A stretch of DNA of 39,149 nt from a virus. Under the pieces are notes generated by a model. That model saw only the letters and a program-made list of their open reading frames with translations. It did no database searches and was not told where the DNA came from. Made by a program: the position numbers and the translations under genes. The stretch spans positions 1-39,149 of IMG/VR virus record IMGVR_UViG_3300005340_000027. The stretch is one strand, 5' to 3'. Each line of letters starts with the position of its first letter. Position 1 is the first letter of the stretch. This document shows, piece by piece, positions 12,902 through 22,265 of this stretch.

Positions 12902-14843
12902 ATTTCCTCCAGGTTTTATTCTTGTTTTCCTTGGCATACATAGGATCTTTTAAGATCTCAGCTATCAGAGCTGCACCAACAGAGTCTTGCTTACCTTGTT
13001 CCCACTCTCCAAAAATGTTGCTTCCGCTCGTAATAGGTATACCCAGCTTGTTAGCCATCTTATGGATCTTTTCTTCGTCGACGTTGTCATAGGTATAGAG
13101 ATTGCCATTGTGATACTGAACTGCTAGAGACTTATCTATAGGGTCATATCCGAAATAAGCTGTAATAGCCGATCTGTCTCTTTCGGGAATCTGTAATAGC
13201 CTTATGACAGCCTCTTTAACATCACCTGGAGCTTCTTCAACGTCCTTAAGCTTAAGGTGGCGGATCTTACCGTCAACGTTGATCTTGGCGATGTCTTTCT
13301 TGATGTTCTCTATGCGACCTGGTAGGCCTCCTACAGAAACAATAGAGCCGATATTCTTGCCAGAAAGAGCGCTGACTTGTTTTTCAACTTCTTTAGAAAC
13401 TGGTTTTGAAGTTTCTATCTTTTTCATAGTGTCGGGATCGATGCCCTTATCTATCAGTCGTTGTCTTATATATTCTTGGTTTATTTTTTCTTTTTCTTTA
13501 TGGTGTAGGCTTTTCAAATAATCTACGTGTTTTTTTGCTGAAATTTCTTCAACCTTTTCTTCATAAGGAACATCTTTTCCAGAAGATTCTCTTCCCTTAG
13601 AGGCTCTCAAAGCATGGGTTGCTTCTTCTGTCAACAATTCAAATAAATCACCTTGCGCCCCTGTTAAATAAATGCCTGGTTTATCACCAGAAGATCTGAA
13701 AAAACCCTCTGCTTTTCTCCCATCGGCAGAAACATAATCATCCCCACTCTTATAAACCTTGATATCTAATACGTCTTTGAATTTATTTCTTAATTCAGAC
13801 CCTTGGAAAAAATCCCCTAGAGTGCCGACCTCTACTACATTATCTCTACCCCTTGGAGTTGAAGAAAGTAAATTTCTTACAGCATCGTCATTCAATGTAT
13901 ATTTATTATTAGGTTTTTCTTTGGCTTGTGGAGTTACAGTTTCAGCAGGTGTTTGTTGTTCTATTGGTGCAGGTTGGGCAGGCCCTGGCTGCGCTTCAAC
14001 TGGCGATGGCTGATTAGCTTGTTGCGCTATAGGGCTAACTTGTGGCTGCCCTGCACCAGCGGACGCTAGATAGTCGGAGACTACCTGCTCTAGAGGCGCA
14101 GCAGTTTGCTCCGCGATCCATTTCTTTTGGCCTGGGGAGGCTGTAAACTCTATCGTAGCAGCTATGTCTTGTGGGGTCATATGTCCTTGACGTCTTATAT
14201 GATCTTCAAGTCCAAGCTGCTTAATGATGTCTACGTGTTTCTGCGCGTTAGGCGATGGGCCTGGCATTCCTGGAGCTGGTGGGGCAACTGGTGGCTGACC
14301 ACCTGGACCCCCAGGAGCTGGGCTGCCAGGTACAGGAAACAAACCCGCAGCAGGCCCCTGAGGAGGTGGGTTGATAGGCCCTGCCCCTCCTGGAGGTATA
14401 CCGCCAGGGGAAGTAGTTGGAGCAGGGGGGACAGGTGGCACATTTCCAGCGCCAAATTGTCCAGCGATAGCAGGTAGAGCCCTGCTTAAGGCATAAGAGC
14501 CTAGAGCTGTAGCGCCTAAGGCTAAGCCTGTTTTACCTGCGGATATAGAATTATTAGCTATAGTAGAGGACATATCTTGAGCCCTTCCACCTTCGCGGAT
14601 ATACTGGCCCAAGACTAGAGGGTTTTCTGCCTGCCTAGGGTCCATCATCTGCTTAGACATTTCTTGCTTGAGCTGCTGAAAGTTCTCTTTATTGGTAAAG
14701 AAGTTGACGATCTTCTCTGCCGATAGACCTGCTGCAAGCATAGACTGGATCTTATTCGCTATAGAGGGGCTCTGCGAACCTATAAATCTAAGGATCTGTT
14801 GGGCCGAAACCCCTGCGCCAAGAGCGCTAAGAATTGCTGTCAT
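12789..14843 (-). CDS. Large virion (ejection-type) protein with zincin-like and KTSC-like regions
   Basis: This 684-residue protein is in the position of internal virion/ejection proteins. Residues 1-130 are Ala-rich helical with a hydrophobic stretch. Residues 133-200 are Pro/Gly-rich. Residues 340-440 match the layout of phage zincin-like domains (DVLDIKVY ... GIYLTG ... LLTEEATHALR ... PYEEKVEE), but HExxH reads EEATH (406-410), losing the first His. Residues 555-600 resemble a KTSC domain (GYDPIDKSLAVQYHNGNLYTY). It overlaps the upstream gene by four bases. Ejection role is inferred from context. Confidence 0.65.
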   Translation of the reverse strand: MTAILSALGAGVSAQQILRFIGSQSPSIANKIQSMLAAGLSAEKIVNFFTNKENFQQLKQEMSKQMMDPRQAENPLVLGQYIREGGRAQDMSSTIANNSISAGKTGLALGATALGSYALSRALPAIAGQFGAGNVPPVPPAPTTSPGGIPPGGAGPINPPPQGPAAGLFPVPGSPAPGGPGGQPPVAPPAPGMPGPSPNAQKHVDIIKQLGLEDHIRRQGHMTPQDIAATIEFTASPGQKKWIAEQTAAPLEQVVSDYLASAGAGQPQVSPIAQQANQPSPVEAQPGPAQPAPIEQQTPAETVTPQAKEKPNNKYTLNDDAVRNLLSSTPRGRDNVVEVGTLGDFFQGSELRNKFKDVLDIKVYKSGDDYVSADGRKAEGFFRSSGDKPGIYLTGAQGDLFELLTEEATHALRASKGRESSGKDVPYEEKVEEISAKKHVDYLKSLHHKEKEKINQEYIRQRLIDKGIDPDTMKKIETSKPVSKEVEKQVSALSGKNIGSIVSVGGLPGRIENIKKDIAKINVDGKIRHLKLKDVEEAPGDVKEAVIRLLQIPERDRSAITAYFGYDPIDKSLAVQYHNGNLYTYDNVDEEKIHKMANKLGIPITSGSNIFGEWEQGKQDSVGAALIAEILKDPMYAKENKNKTWRKYDTGYDYWEKLRNKPKPRAPSSKPKAKRPGKKPDDGS

Positions 14844-16342
14844 TCTTTACCAAAAAACCAATATTCTAATTGATTCTTTAAAAACCTATCGCCACCCAAA
14901 GGGGGGTAAGCCAGTTTCATAGAATCATTTATTTGATGCGCATCCAGTTTGAATTTTGGATTTTCCTGTAGTTTTTTATTGATGACATTCTGAATAGCCA
15001 TTCCAGCTTCTTCCCAACTCATCCCTAAGTTTTGCAGGTTTTTTCTAACTAACAGCAAGTTAGTTCCTGGGTTTTTATAGTCGCCAGTTTTAAAGTTCTT
15101 AGTTAGATAATCCTCTACTTCATTGGTCTGTTTTTCCCTTTTCTCTAACCCTTTATTAAAGTATTTCAAATACTCGGGAGAGTCAGGCTCTGTTAGGATC
15201 ATAGGAGGGATAGAGTCTTGCGGGTCTGCAAACTTCTCTTTCTTTTCCTCTCTCTTTTTAAAGTAGCCCTGCATATCTTCGGGTAGATCATTAAGTAGCT
15301 TAGCTTCTTCTACGTCTCCGAAGCCATTAGCAGCCAAAATTAAGCGAAGCTTATCTTTCTGACCCATGTCGATCATCATCCTAGCGTCATTTTTTAACTT
15401 ATCTTGTTGGTTTTTTGTTTGCCCAAAGAGTGGACGCTTACTTTTCTTTAAACTATCTACAGCTTGCTGATAAGGTCGTAGTTGCTGCTTGGTTTTAGAT
15501 AAAACCTCTTGAGGCGATCCGCCTTGAGTGCTAGCGATATTTTCAGCAATCTGTAAAGCTAGCTGCTTGTCGTCAGGGTCCCCGAACTCTTTAGCGTTCT
15601 CTCCGATATACTTTTCAATTTCTTGAAAGTTCTTCAGGTAGTCAGCCTTTTCTTGCTGCCCTTGCTTATATTGTATTTGCTGAAAGTCGTAGGCATTTCT
15701 AGCAGCGTCATTAGCTTCTTTAGCTTCATTGACAAATTGCTCTTCCATCTGTGCAGTGTAGCCTTTAGCCCTAGAAGCCTGTCTTATCCTTTGAAAATCC
15801 ATGGGGTTAGGGTAAGGTAGCTGCATGTTAGGGACTTGGCCTGGCTCAGCAGTTGCAGGGTTGTAGTTCTCAGGTGGTAGCACTTGGAATACTGAAGGCA
15901 TTGTCTGTTCTGCAACGTCTTCCCCTTCGGCTGCTTGAGGTACACCCCCAGCTTTAAGCTTTGGAGTTGTCTTAGCATTAGTCTTTTGGATCTCTTGCGC
16001 CTGCTGTGTAAGGTTTTGTCCCCCGCCTGTCATATTGTCTAGGTTGCCAAGTGGCGAGTCTTTAAGGGATCGCTGGCGCTGTAGCTGGTCATTAAGGATC
16101 GGGAATAGCTGCCCGATATACTTCTCGGCTCCTGGCACCCCAGCAGTAGAAGATATCAAAGCAGAGGCAAGGTCGAAGGCTGTAGCATCAGGGTTTTTAG
16201 CCAGGTCTTTAACCTCGTTCATGCTCTGCTTTATCATATTTCTTTGATATTGCTGCTGAAACTGAGGCACCAGAGTATTCACTAAGCCTTGTCCTAAGCC
16301 TTGGGAAAATCCTGGAGCTGTTGGTAGTATCTGTATTGACAT
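14840..16342 (-). CDS. Hypothetical virion protein, probable ejection protein
   Basis: This 500-residue Gln, Asn and Lys-rich helical protein has no recognised family. The N-terminus (residues 8-36) is a Gly/Gln-rich segment (GFSQGLGQGLVNTLVPQFQQQYQ). Long charged helices occupy residues 195-420. It lies between the Gly-rich 16344 protein and the 684-residue protein, the usual place for the three internal proteins that podoviruses eject with their DNA. It overlaps the next gene by four bases. Confidence 0.55.
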   Translation of the reverse strand: MSIQILPTAPGFSQGLGQGLVNTLVPQFQQQYQRNMIKQSMNEVKDLAKNPDATAFDLASALISSTAGVPGAEKYIGQLFPILNDQLQRQRSLKDSPLGNLDNMTGGGQNLTQQAQEIQKTNAKTTPKLKAGGVPQAAEGEDVAEQTMPSVFQVLPPENYNPATAEPGQVPNMQLPYPNPMDFQRIRQASRAKGYTAQMEEQFVNEAKEANDAARNAYDFQQIQYKQGQQEKADYLKNFQEIEKYIGENAKEFGDPDDKQLALQIAENIASTQGGSPQEVLSKTKQQLRPYQQAVDSLKKSKRPLFGQTKNQQDKLKNDARMMIDMGQKDKLRLILAANGFGDVEEAKLLNDLPEDMQGYFKKREEKKEKFADPQDSIPPMILTEPDSPEYLKYFNKGLEKREKQTNEVEDYLTKNFKTGDYKNPGTNLLLVRKNLQNLGMSWEEAGMAIQNVINKKLQENPKFKLDAHQINDSMKLAYPPLGGDRFLKNQLEYWFFGKE

Positions 16343-16343
16343 A

Positions 16344-17129
16344 TTAATACCCGTAGCTAAAACCTTGATTGTTCATCTGATTGAAATTAGACTGTCCACC
16401 GCCTGGGTTGCCTTGGGCCCAGCTAGGGGTACTAGCCCAGTTTCCGCCTCCACCGCCTCCACTAGAGGGAGCCGAACCACCTTTAAAACCCCAATTGTTT
16501 TGCATCCCTGCTTGCAAAGCGCTTGGCATCATCTGCCCAGTGTAGTAGTCTAGTCCTGGCTGTGGCTGATCCATAGTATTTTGGAATGAGTTAACCCCGA
16601 AGCCTGCCATTGCGTTGCTGTAGGGCTGCTGAGCATAGTTTAATGCTTGGGGTAGGGCCTGCATCTGTAAATTACCCCTTAGGTTAGCTATGTTGGTGCT
16701 AAGGTCTGCACCAGCTCTGCCTAGTGAGTTATACAGAGCGCTGCTGCCCCCTGCTCCTGCACCTGTTCCCATCCCAGCAAACCTTTCTGCGATCCCTGGC
16801 ACTGTCTGCTCTTTGAACTGACGCATTAAAGGAGCCTCAAAAGCTGCATAAGCTTCAGGATTGCCAGATAAGAGGTTTTCTATGTACTGGTTGCCCGCTT
16901 GGTATGTGGAATTGTTCGTAATGGGATTATCCCAGTAGTTCTGGAAGGCTTGCTTTTGGGCTGGTGTAAAATTGTCTGTTTGCCCTTTCTTGCCTTTATT
17001 ACCACCGCTAAAATACCCAGTGATGCCGCCAATTGTTCCGCCTATCGCTGTGCCCCAAGGGCCGAATGCCGACCCAGCTGCTGCGCCCGATACGGCTCCT
17101 GATCCAGCGCCTGCCCAGTTCCCAGCCAT
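16344..17129 (-). CDS. Gly-rich virion protein, probable membrane-inserting ejection protein
   Basis: This 261-residue protein begins with a glycine-zipper region (residues 1-45; GAVSGAAAGSAFGPWGTAIGG and GGITGYFSGG) that can insert in membranes. A helical Gln/Asn-rich middle follows, then a Gly/Ser/Asn-rich tail with a polyglycine run. This layout is common to small internal proteins of podoviruses that help DNA cross the envelope. Neighbours on both sides are virion proteins. No catalytic motif is seen. Confidence 0.6.
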   Translation of the reverse strand: MAGNWAGAGSGAVSGAAAGSAFGPWGTAIGGTIGGITGYFSGGNKGKKGQTDNFTPAQKQAFQNYWDNPITNNSTYQAGNQYIENLLSGNPEAYAAFEAPLMRQFKEQTVPGIAERFAGMGTGAGAGGSSALYNSLGRAGADLSTNIANLRGNLQMQALPQALNYAQQPYSNAMAGFGVNSFQNTMDQPQPGLDYYTGQMMPSALQAGMQNNWGFKGGSAPSSGGGGGGNWASTPSWAQGNPGGGQSNFNQMNNQGFSYGY

Positions 17130-17136
17130 GATTCAC

Positions 17137-17643
17137 CTATCCTTTTATATACTCAAAAGTTATGTAACATTGATCTAAGTCGACGCCGTAAGCGTTGTTT
17201 ATATTTACATTGGTCGCGTCGATGTTTATCTCTATATCGTTGCCTGTAGTCGTTACATTGACATAAGGCAAAGGCAGGTAAATAGGCCCTGCGACTGTAG
17301 CTGTTCCGAAGATCCGAGTAGGTACTTGTATGCCCGTTATCCCATGAGGAAAAGAGGAGGGCCCAGCAGGGATCGGCGCGCCGCCGTTCATCTCTACCAT
17401 GTCAAACACTCGCCTAACGCTGTATCTAGGCTTTCTAGGGTTATTACCCAAACTGAACCATTGCTGGCCATTAAGAAGCTCGCCCTTTTCATACGAAGCA
17501 ATCTCTTTGATATTCAATATTGAAGCTGTTAGGCGCTCTCTTTTGGAGACAAAATCTCTAAAAAACTCGTTCGACTCAGGTAACTCAAATTGCTCTGGCA
17601 GGTAGGAGGACTGCGCATTAAGTGGGCCTATGCCATAGCTCAT
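17137..17643 (-). CDS. Hypothetical tail or head-completion structural protein
   Basis: This 168-residue protein has a helical N-terminal half (ESNEFFRDFVSKRERLTASILNIKEIASYEKGELL, residues 23-58) and a strand-rich C-terminal half (TRIFGTATVAGPIYLPLPYVNVTTTGNDIEINID). It overlaps the large tail protein gene by four bases. Placement between the tail nozzle candidate and ejection proteins suggests a tail component. Confidence 0.55.
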   Translation of the reverse strand: MSYGIGPLNAQSSYLPEQFELPESNEFFRDFVSKRERLTASILNIKEIASYEKGELLNGQQWFSLGNNPRKPRYSVRRVFDMVEMNGGAPIPAGPSSFPHGITGIQVPTRIFGTATVAGPIYLPLPYVNVTTTGNDIEINIDATNVNINNAYGVDLDQCYITFEYIKG

Positions 17644-19757
17644 CGCTTAATCCTCCCCTCGTCTCTGGTGTGTAAAATAATACCTTGAATTTCAAAAGGT
17701 GATGATCCTATGTTTACATCATTCAACTGCTCATTTGAAAGGGTAATTTGAATTTGATGGTTTTTAGCGATCATTCCAAAGAACACACGGAAATAAGAGA
17801 CGTTTCCTGCATTGTCTGTTAGGTTGACAGTCCTTCTAAGCCAGGGTGAGTTGTCGTTGTCATCGGTGTAATTTGTCACTGTGATATAGCAATTATCAAA
17901 AGTAGTTGCATAAACGTCATAGTAAGCTAGACGACATCTCTTAGCTTGGTCAAAGTAGGGGTTAACTACGTTAGTAGTAATATTAAAGTTGAAGTTAACC
18001 CCGTTATCGGTGCCTACTTCATCATTCATTATCTGCCATACTCGGCTAGCCACGTCACCAGCCACGATAAATAGGTCGTTAATGGTGTCGTTGCCCAAGT
18101 TCCAGGGGGTATTATCCCCAGCCCAAACCGTTGTCCAGGTCTGCCAGGTGTTGTCAACAGAGTATTTGTAGCGGCCAAGACAGGTAAAAGACTGTGTAAA
18201 GGTGCTCCAAGTAGTGTCTTGGTAGTTGTAGCAGATGATCTTGTTAGGGGTCTGCTGTCCATCTTCGCCATAGAGCCAGTAAACAAGCCGCTTGTCAAAG
18301 TCCCTTATGCCCTGTATCCTCTGAAATCCTAGCTGGAAGCCGCTGCGTACAAGCCCAGGCTCTATAGCCTCTACCAAGTCAGGGACAGTCATGTCGATCC
18401 TAGAAACATTGTTAAAGGTAGCAGCTACTATCCCTCGTCTGCTTATTTGAAGGCAGGCATCATCGAAGGGTACTGTAGTAAATGTCCCCTCGCTTCCGTA
18501 TTGGGTGTCTATCCTTTCCCAGATAAAAGGCAGTACTTCATTAGCTGTATAGCGAAGGCGCCAGGTAGAGAACTGGAAGCCTACAATAAGCGTATCTTGA
18601 ATAATCTCCGCAGATACGATCCTTTCTGAGGTGTCGGCATCGATAAAGCCACCCTTGCCGAACTGATCGCTTTTCCAGGCGTCTACATCAGTAGAAAAGC
18701 CAGGGGGAGGGTTAGCAACAAAAGGCGTACCGATCTGATCCCATCTGGCGCGTTGTGGATAATTGACTGTAGACTCGGTCGTATTTAACAGCACTAAGCG
18801 CCCCTTGTAGGGCAAGACCATCAGAGCAGTAGTAAGGGTAGTACCCCCTGCGTCTAACGTCGGTGTAAGGTCTGCAAACCCTGCTGTAAGCGATCCATTG
18901 TAATATCGTACTGGGTCTACATTGTTGGTCACCCACATAACGGTGGCAAAGTTGCTGCTATAGAAAAAGTTGTCCTTAGTACCTGTCCAAAGAATTGCAG
19001 CTGCTGCCGTGTCAAAGCTGATATTCTGGAAAAGCTGAGAGCCTGTATTAAAGATATACGCCCGCTTAGGGTTGAACGCGATTAGCTGCTCGTCCCCTGT
19101 TGCCGTAACGATAAAAGTCCTTAAACCCATAATGGGAAGGTATACAGCTGCGACAGTAGCAGGGGCGGAGGATGGCACGTTTACACCAGTGTTCAAGTCT
19201 TGCAAACTGAAGTTGTTGGCGTCGATCCTGGTTATCTGGAAGGCTGTATTGTTCAAGCCAGAAAAAACGGCTCCGCCAGCAATATAGGTTTTCCCTAATG
19301 TGTTGACGTTGACGGTGAAAGTCGTTGCGCCTGTAACAGTCACAGGTACTACTAAGGGGTTCAATACAGCCCCCACTGTACCTGTAGCCCCAAATATCCT
19401 TACAAATTGATTCGTAGTGAGGTTATGAGCTGCTGTAGTCGTTATAGTAGTAACAGCACCCATAGTAATAGTTAGGATAGTGGAGTTTTGCACGTTCTCT
19501 AGCCAAACCATGTCGCCAGTTAGCAAGCCGTGAGCCGCAGCTGTTACAACAGGGGGAGAGGCATTGCTAATAGCTGTAGCTGCTACCCACTGAGGCAGCC
19601 TGCCAAAGACGGTACTGCCAGGCCTTTTCTTGATTACGCCCCTAGTTGAGTAGCAATTATCTAGAGTCGTAAAGGCATCGTTGCCGATTAGAAATGGCTT
19701 GTAGTATTGGCTCAGGCCGCTTTTGTAAGGAGCTATTAAGCTAGGGGTGTAGGTCAT
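17640..19757 (-). CDS. Tail tubular protein B / nozzle-like protein with inserted FCCH-like domain
   Basis: This 705-residue protein opens with YYKPFLIGNDAFTTLDNCYSTRGVIKKRPG in pieces (residues 18-46), the pattern of podovirus nozzle or stabilisation proteins where a start segment leads to a KRPG element. Residues 60-95 and 95-160 (VVTAAAHGLLTGDMVWLENV; TAAHNLTTNQFVRIFG) look like the E1-FCCH-type small beta domain inserted in many phage virion proteins. The remainder is strand-rich, consistent with a propeller. It overlaps neighbours on both sides by four bases. Confidence 0.7.
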   Translation of the reverse strand: MTYTPSLIAPYKSGLSQYYKPFLIGNDAFTTLDNCYSTRGVIKKRPGSTVFGRLPQWVAATAISNASPPVVTAAAHGLLTGDMVWLENVQNSTILTITMGAVTTITTTAAHNLTTNQFVRIFGATGTVGAVLNPLVVPVTVTGATTFTVNVNTLGKTYIAGGAVFSGLNNTAFQITRIDANNFSLQDLNTGVNVPSSAPATVAAVYLPIMGLRTFIVTATGDEQLIAFNPKRAYIFNTGSQLFQNISFDTAAAAILWTGTKDNFFYSSNFATVMWVTNNVDPVRYYNGSLTAGFADLTPTLDAGGTTLTTALMVLPYKGRLVLLNTTESTVNYPQRARWDQIGTPFVANPPPGFSTDVDAWKSDQFGKGGFIDADTSERIVSAEIIQDTLIVGFQFSTWRLRYTANEVLPFIWERIDTQYGSEGTFTTVPFDDACLQISRRGIVAATFNNVSRIDMTVPDLVEAIEPGLVRSGFQLGFQRIQGIRDFDKRLVYWLYGEDGQQTPNKIICYNYQDTTWSTFTQSFTCLGRYKYSVDNTWQTWTTVWAGDNTPWNLGNDTINDLFIVAGDVASRVWQIMNDEVGTDNGVNFNFNITTNVVNPYFDQAKRCRLAYYDVYATTFDNCYITVTNYTDDNDNSPWLRRTVNLTDNAGNVSYFRVFFGMIAKNHQIQITLSNEQLNDVNIGSSPFEIQGIILHTRDEGRIKR

Positions 19758-20407
19758 TTAGGCCCTATAGCTGTCCAGTAAAATCCGTAGTCATGGGTAG
19801 AGGCATTGATAATGTTAAAGCCGCTGTTAGTGATGGATGAGCCATCTATAAAGAATACGAAGGTAGTTCCAGGAGAGGAGCTGCTAGACCTAAAAGGAGT
19901 TACTTGGATGTTAAAGGGCACACCGCTAAAAGTTGGGGAGAAAGAAGCGGATCTGGTTGTAGTACCGTTAACAGGTAACGTCCCCCATAGCATGATTGTG
20001 TTGGTGCCGCTAATGCTCGTAGGCAAGAAAGTAGACCCCTGGATGCTAGAGGAGGGGGTTATATTACCTGTAAGCTGATAGCGTCTTGTTGCATTAGTGA
20101 CCCCTATTTGTGTCGTAGAACCGTCGTTAAAAGAGTAGATGGCTACGTCTGCTGTCTGACCATTGACTGCATTAGCAGCCAAAGGGGTCGTAGGAGCTGT
20201 AATATTTAACAAGCTTACTTGCTTATGGAAGCCATCCGATGGGTTAGCTACGTTGTCAGCCGTGGCGTAGTGATCCACCCCTATAATGCCGTTAGTGGCA
20301 GGTGTCGTGCCCAAAGGAGTTAATAGGTATTGAAAATTGTTTAATATGTCGCCCTGTGATATATTCCTTTGATCTTGAGGCTGTGGAATGTTCTTATATT
20401 GAGTCAT
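19754..20407 (-). CDS. Structural protein, fibre/knob-like
   Basis: This 217-residue protein begins with a polar segment (PQPQDQRNISQGDILNNFQYLLTPLG) that could attach to a virion component. Residues 40-217 are strand-rich and Thr/Ser/Asn-rich, ending with aromatic strands (DYGFYWTAIGPK). Its stop overlaps the ATG of the nozzle-like gene. It may be a head-fibre, tail knob or decoration protein. No named family. Confidence 0.55.
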   Translation of the reverse strand: MTQYKNIPQPQDQRNISQGDILNNFQYLLTPLGTTPATNGIIGVDHYATADNVANPSDGFHKQVSLLNITAPTTPLAANAVNGQTADVAIYSFNDGSTTQIGVTNATRRYQLTGNITPSSSIQGSTFLPTSISGTNTIMLWGTLPVNGTTTRSASFSPTFSGVPFNIQVTPFRSSSSSPGTTFVFFIDGSSITNSGFNIINASTHDYGFYWTAIGPK

Positions 20408-20413
20408 AAGACC

Positions 20414-21463
20414 TCAGTAATAGGGGTATATAGGGAAGGCGGCAGAGCTGTTATTCCCTGAGTACAGGGTCTGAATACGTTGATTAGAAAGTTGTTTAAG
20501 GCACCTGCGCTGCGCCAGAAGCTTAGCCTCTTCGAAGTACTGCTTATTTCTTGCGTATTCCTCGTGGTCGCCTTCCTGTATAAGAATTTTCAGTGCAGCG
20601 CCATACGCAACGCACTGCCACCATTCTGTAAAGAGCGTCAAGTCAGTAAGCGTGCCGTCAAACATGACCTTAGTAGCCGTGGAATTGGCTATCGCTACAG
20701 TGGGCTGGACGTAGCAGACAATCTTGACGGAGTAGGTGTCATTAGGGATTGGCCTAAGAAAGAGCTGCTGCTGATAAAAAAGGATGTCTCGGCTTCTACT
20801 GGCGACATAGGCGTGATAGTGAGCGTTAATATTGACGCCAATAGGTAGAGGCTGATCGTAAGTGACCGTCACTAAGCCTGTTAGGTAGTCTATAGCAGCT
20901 ACCCCAGTAGTCCCCGATAGGGTGCTAGTGAGAAAAACTGGGTTAGTAAAAGCCCCTGGGGTGTCGACATCAGTCCAGGTCTCATAGGTAGGACTAGGCA
21001 ACCCATCCAAGTTAGGAGAGTTACCTATTACTACTGTGCCCTGCTGGATAGGAGTTGCGCTGAGCGTAAAGACATAGGGGCCTATTGTACCGTTGCCGAC
21101 GGCTACAGCCTCCTCGATGAAATTAAGCTCAGGCCAAATCCTGTAGAAGATCTCTGGCGACTGATACCAAGCAAATTGGTAGCCGTCAATAAAGATAGGC
21201 GGCTCCAATTGCATGATGTTTTGGGGTACGTCATAGGTGCCGACATTCGGTATCGTAGTAAACTGGTAGTAGTTCTTTAATTTTAGTGTTCGTAGCGCCT
21301 CTGGGAAATCATATAAATAAAAATCGTTTATATAATCGTCGACCCCTGGGGGATTGCTCACACTAACTTCACCAGTGCTGCTATCAGGTAGCTGGGTGGT
21401 GTCAAACTGCCCAGTTATTTTTCTTACCGTATACCTAAGACGGCTTAAGTCCCATACAGTCAT
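20414..21463 (-). CDS. Head-tail adaptor / tail tubular protein A-like
   Basis: This 349-residue protein has helical ends and a strand-rich middle. The segment ILFYQQQLFLRPIPNDTYSVKI (about residues 226-247) and the helical C-terminus with WWQCVAYGAALKILIQEGDHEEYARNKQYFEEA (about 278-310) are characteristic of podovirus adaptor (gp4- or gp11-like) proteins that join portal to nozzle. Order with the nozzle-like gene downstream supports this. The inserted middle resembles the strand-rich FCCH-type insert. Confidence 0.7.
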   Translation of the reverse strand: MTVWDLSRLRYTVRKITGQFDTTQLPDSSTGEVSVSNPPGVDDYINDFYLYDFPEALRTLKLKNYYQFTTIPNVGTYDVPQNIMQLEPPIFIDGYQFAWYQSPEIFYRIWPELNFIEEAVAVGNGTIGPYVFTLSATPIQQGTVVIGNSPNLDGLPSPTYETWTDVDTPGAFTNPVFLTSTLSGTTGVAAIDYLTGLVTVTYDQPLPIGVNINAHYHAYVASRSRDILFYQQQLFLRPIPNDTYSVKIVCYVQPTVAIANSTATKVMFDGTLTDLTLFTEWWQCVAYGAALKILIQEGDHEEYARNKQYFEEAKLLAQRRCLKQLSNQRIQTLYSGNNSSAAFPIYPYY

Positions 21464-21472
21464 TGTAGAGCC

Positions 21473-21847
21473 TTATGCTGCTATGGATTCGACGATAAAC
21501 TTGTATCTAGGACGGTGCTTACCTGTTTTAATCGGGTTGCCGTTCTCGTCTAGAATGTGGCTATGCTCTTCGTAGTAGCAGCGCTCATTGATAAACCTGG
21601 CTACTGATAAAGGGATCTCAGTCCGCTGGTTGTCTTCAAATACCTGCACAAAGTAGGGCATACCCTTGTAATATTTCCCGCAGACCTTGGCTGTCTGTCC
21701 TGGGCATTCCACGTTAACGAACGTACCAACTACTCTCTTATCCTTCTCAGGGGTCATAGCTTCGATAGATTCGGTGTTAACAGGATCTCTGTTGATTTTT
21801 TTGTGGATTAGAGATACTCTCGTTTCCACAGGTTTTATCATCTTCAT
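21473..21847 (-). CDS. Hypothetical head-completion-cluster protein
   Basis: This 124-residue basic protein starts MKMIKPVETRVSLIHKK, chosen because AGGT lies seven bases before that ATG and the longer start would run back into the upstream gene. Residues 30-90 are strand-rich with a small Cys pair and GKYYKGMPYFVQVFE. The position before the adaptor gene fits a head-completion or decoration function; the family is unknown. Confidence 0.55.
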   Translation of the reverse strand: MKMIKPVETRVSLIHKKINRDPVNTESIEAMTPEKDKRVVGTFVNVECPGQTAKVCGKYYKGMPYFVQVFEDNQRTEIPLSVARFINERCYYEEHSHILDENGNPIKTGKHRPRYKFIVESIAA

Positions 21848-21854
21848 TCTGTAC

Positions 21855-22265
21855 CTAATATGGGATGTTGACCGTGGCAACGTTGGTTGTTGCGTCGTCT
21901 AAAAGGTCGTCGCAAAAATTGTTCGTTACCTGCCACTCTGTTTTTGTTACTGGTGTTGGGCCTGAGCCGACGGGCAATACTTCAGCAGTAAATCTAGAGA
22001 CAGGCAGCGCCACAAAAGGCGTAAAGTCCCTGGAGTCTACTGGCACAGCTGGCGGATTCTGGGAATACTGCAAGCTGAAGGTGGTAGCAGAGAGGATGGT
22101 GATACTTAATAGCTTCTGATTAAGTTCCACCATCCCGAACCCCTGAGGGACGTGTAAACGGACTACCTGCCCTGTTGTCATGTTATGGTCAACTCCAACA
22201 GTGACCACGCATGGCATAGCGCGAGTAATTGCCGTTATAGGCATCCTTACAGGGGTAAAGCTCAC
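21855..22265 (-). CDS. Small beta-domain structural protein, paralogue of the adjacent gene's C-terminal part
   Basis: This 136-residue protein matches the C-terminal 140 residues of the upstream 357-residue protein in order and wording: MTTGQVVRLHVPQGFGM versus YTVGQAVRLRVPDVFGM, ATTFSL versus ATTFTL, and a shared GSxPTPVT and QDLLDDATTN-type ending. Both are FCCH-like small beta domains. A duplication that made a free-standing copy, or a split of a longer gene, is likely. Start and stop abut neighbours. Confidence 0.65.
   Translation of the reverse strand: MSFTPVRMPITAITRAMPCVVTVGVDHNMTTGQVVRLHVPQGFGMVELNQKLLSITILSATTFSLQYSQNPPAVPVDSRDFTPFVALPVSRFTAEVLPVGSGPTPVTKTEWQVTNNFCDDLLDDATTNVATVNIPY

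Noticed and set aside
14106-14477. 123-residue plus-strand frame rich in Trp and Arg
   Set aside because: It is antisense to the Pro/Gly-rich linker of the 684-residue virion gene, whose complement yields Trp, Arg and Ser codons. No ribosome site or context.
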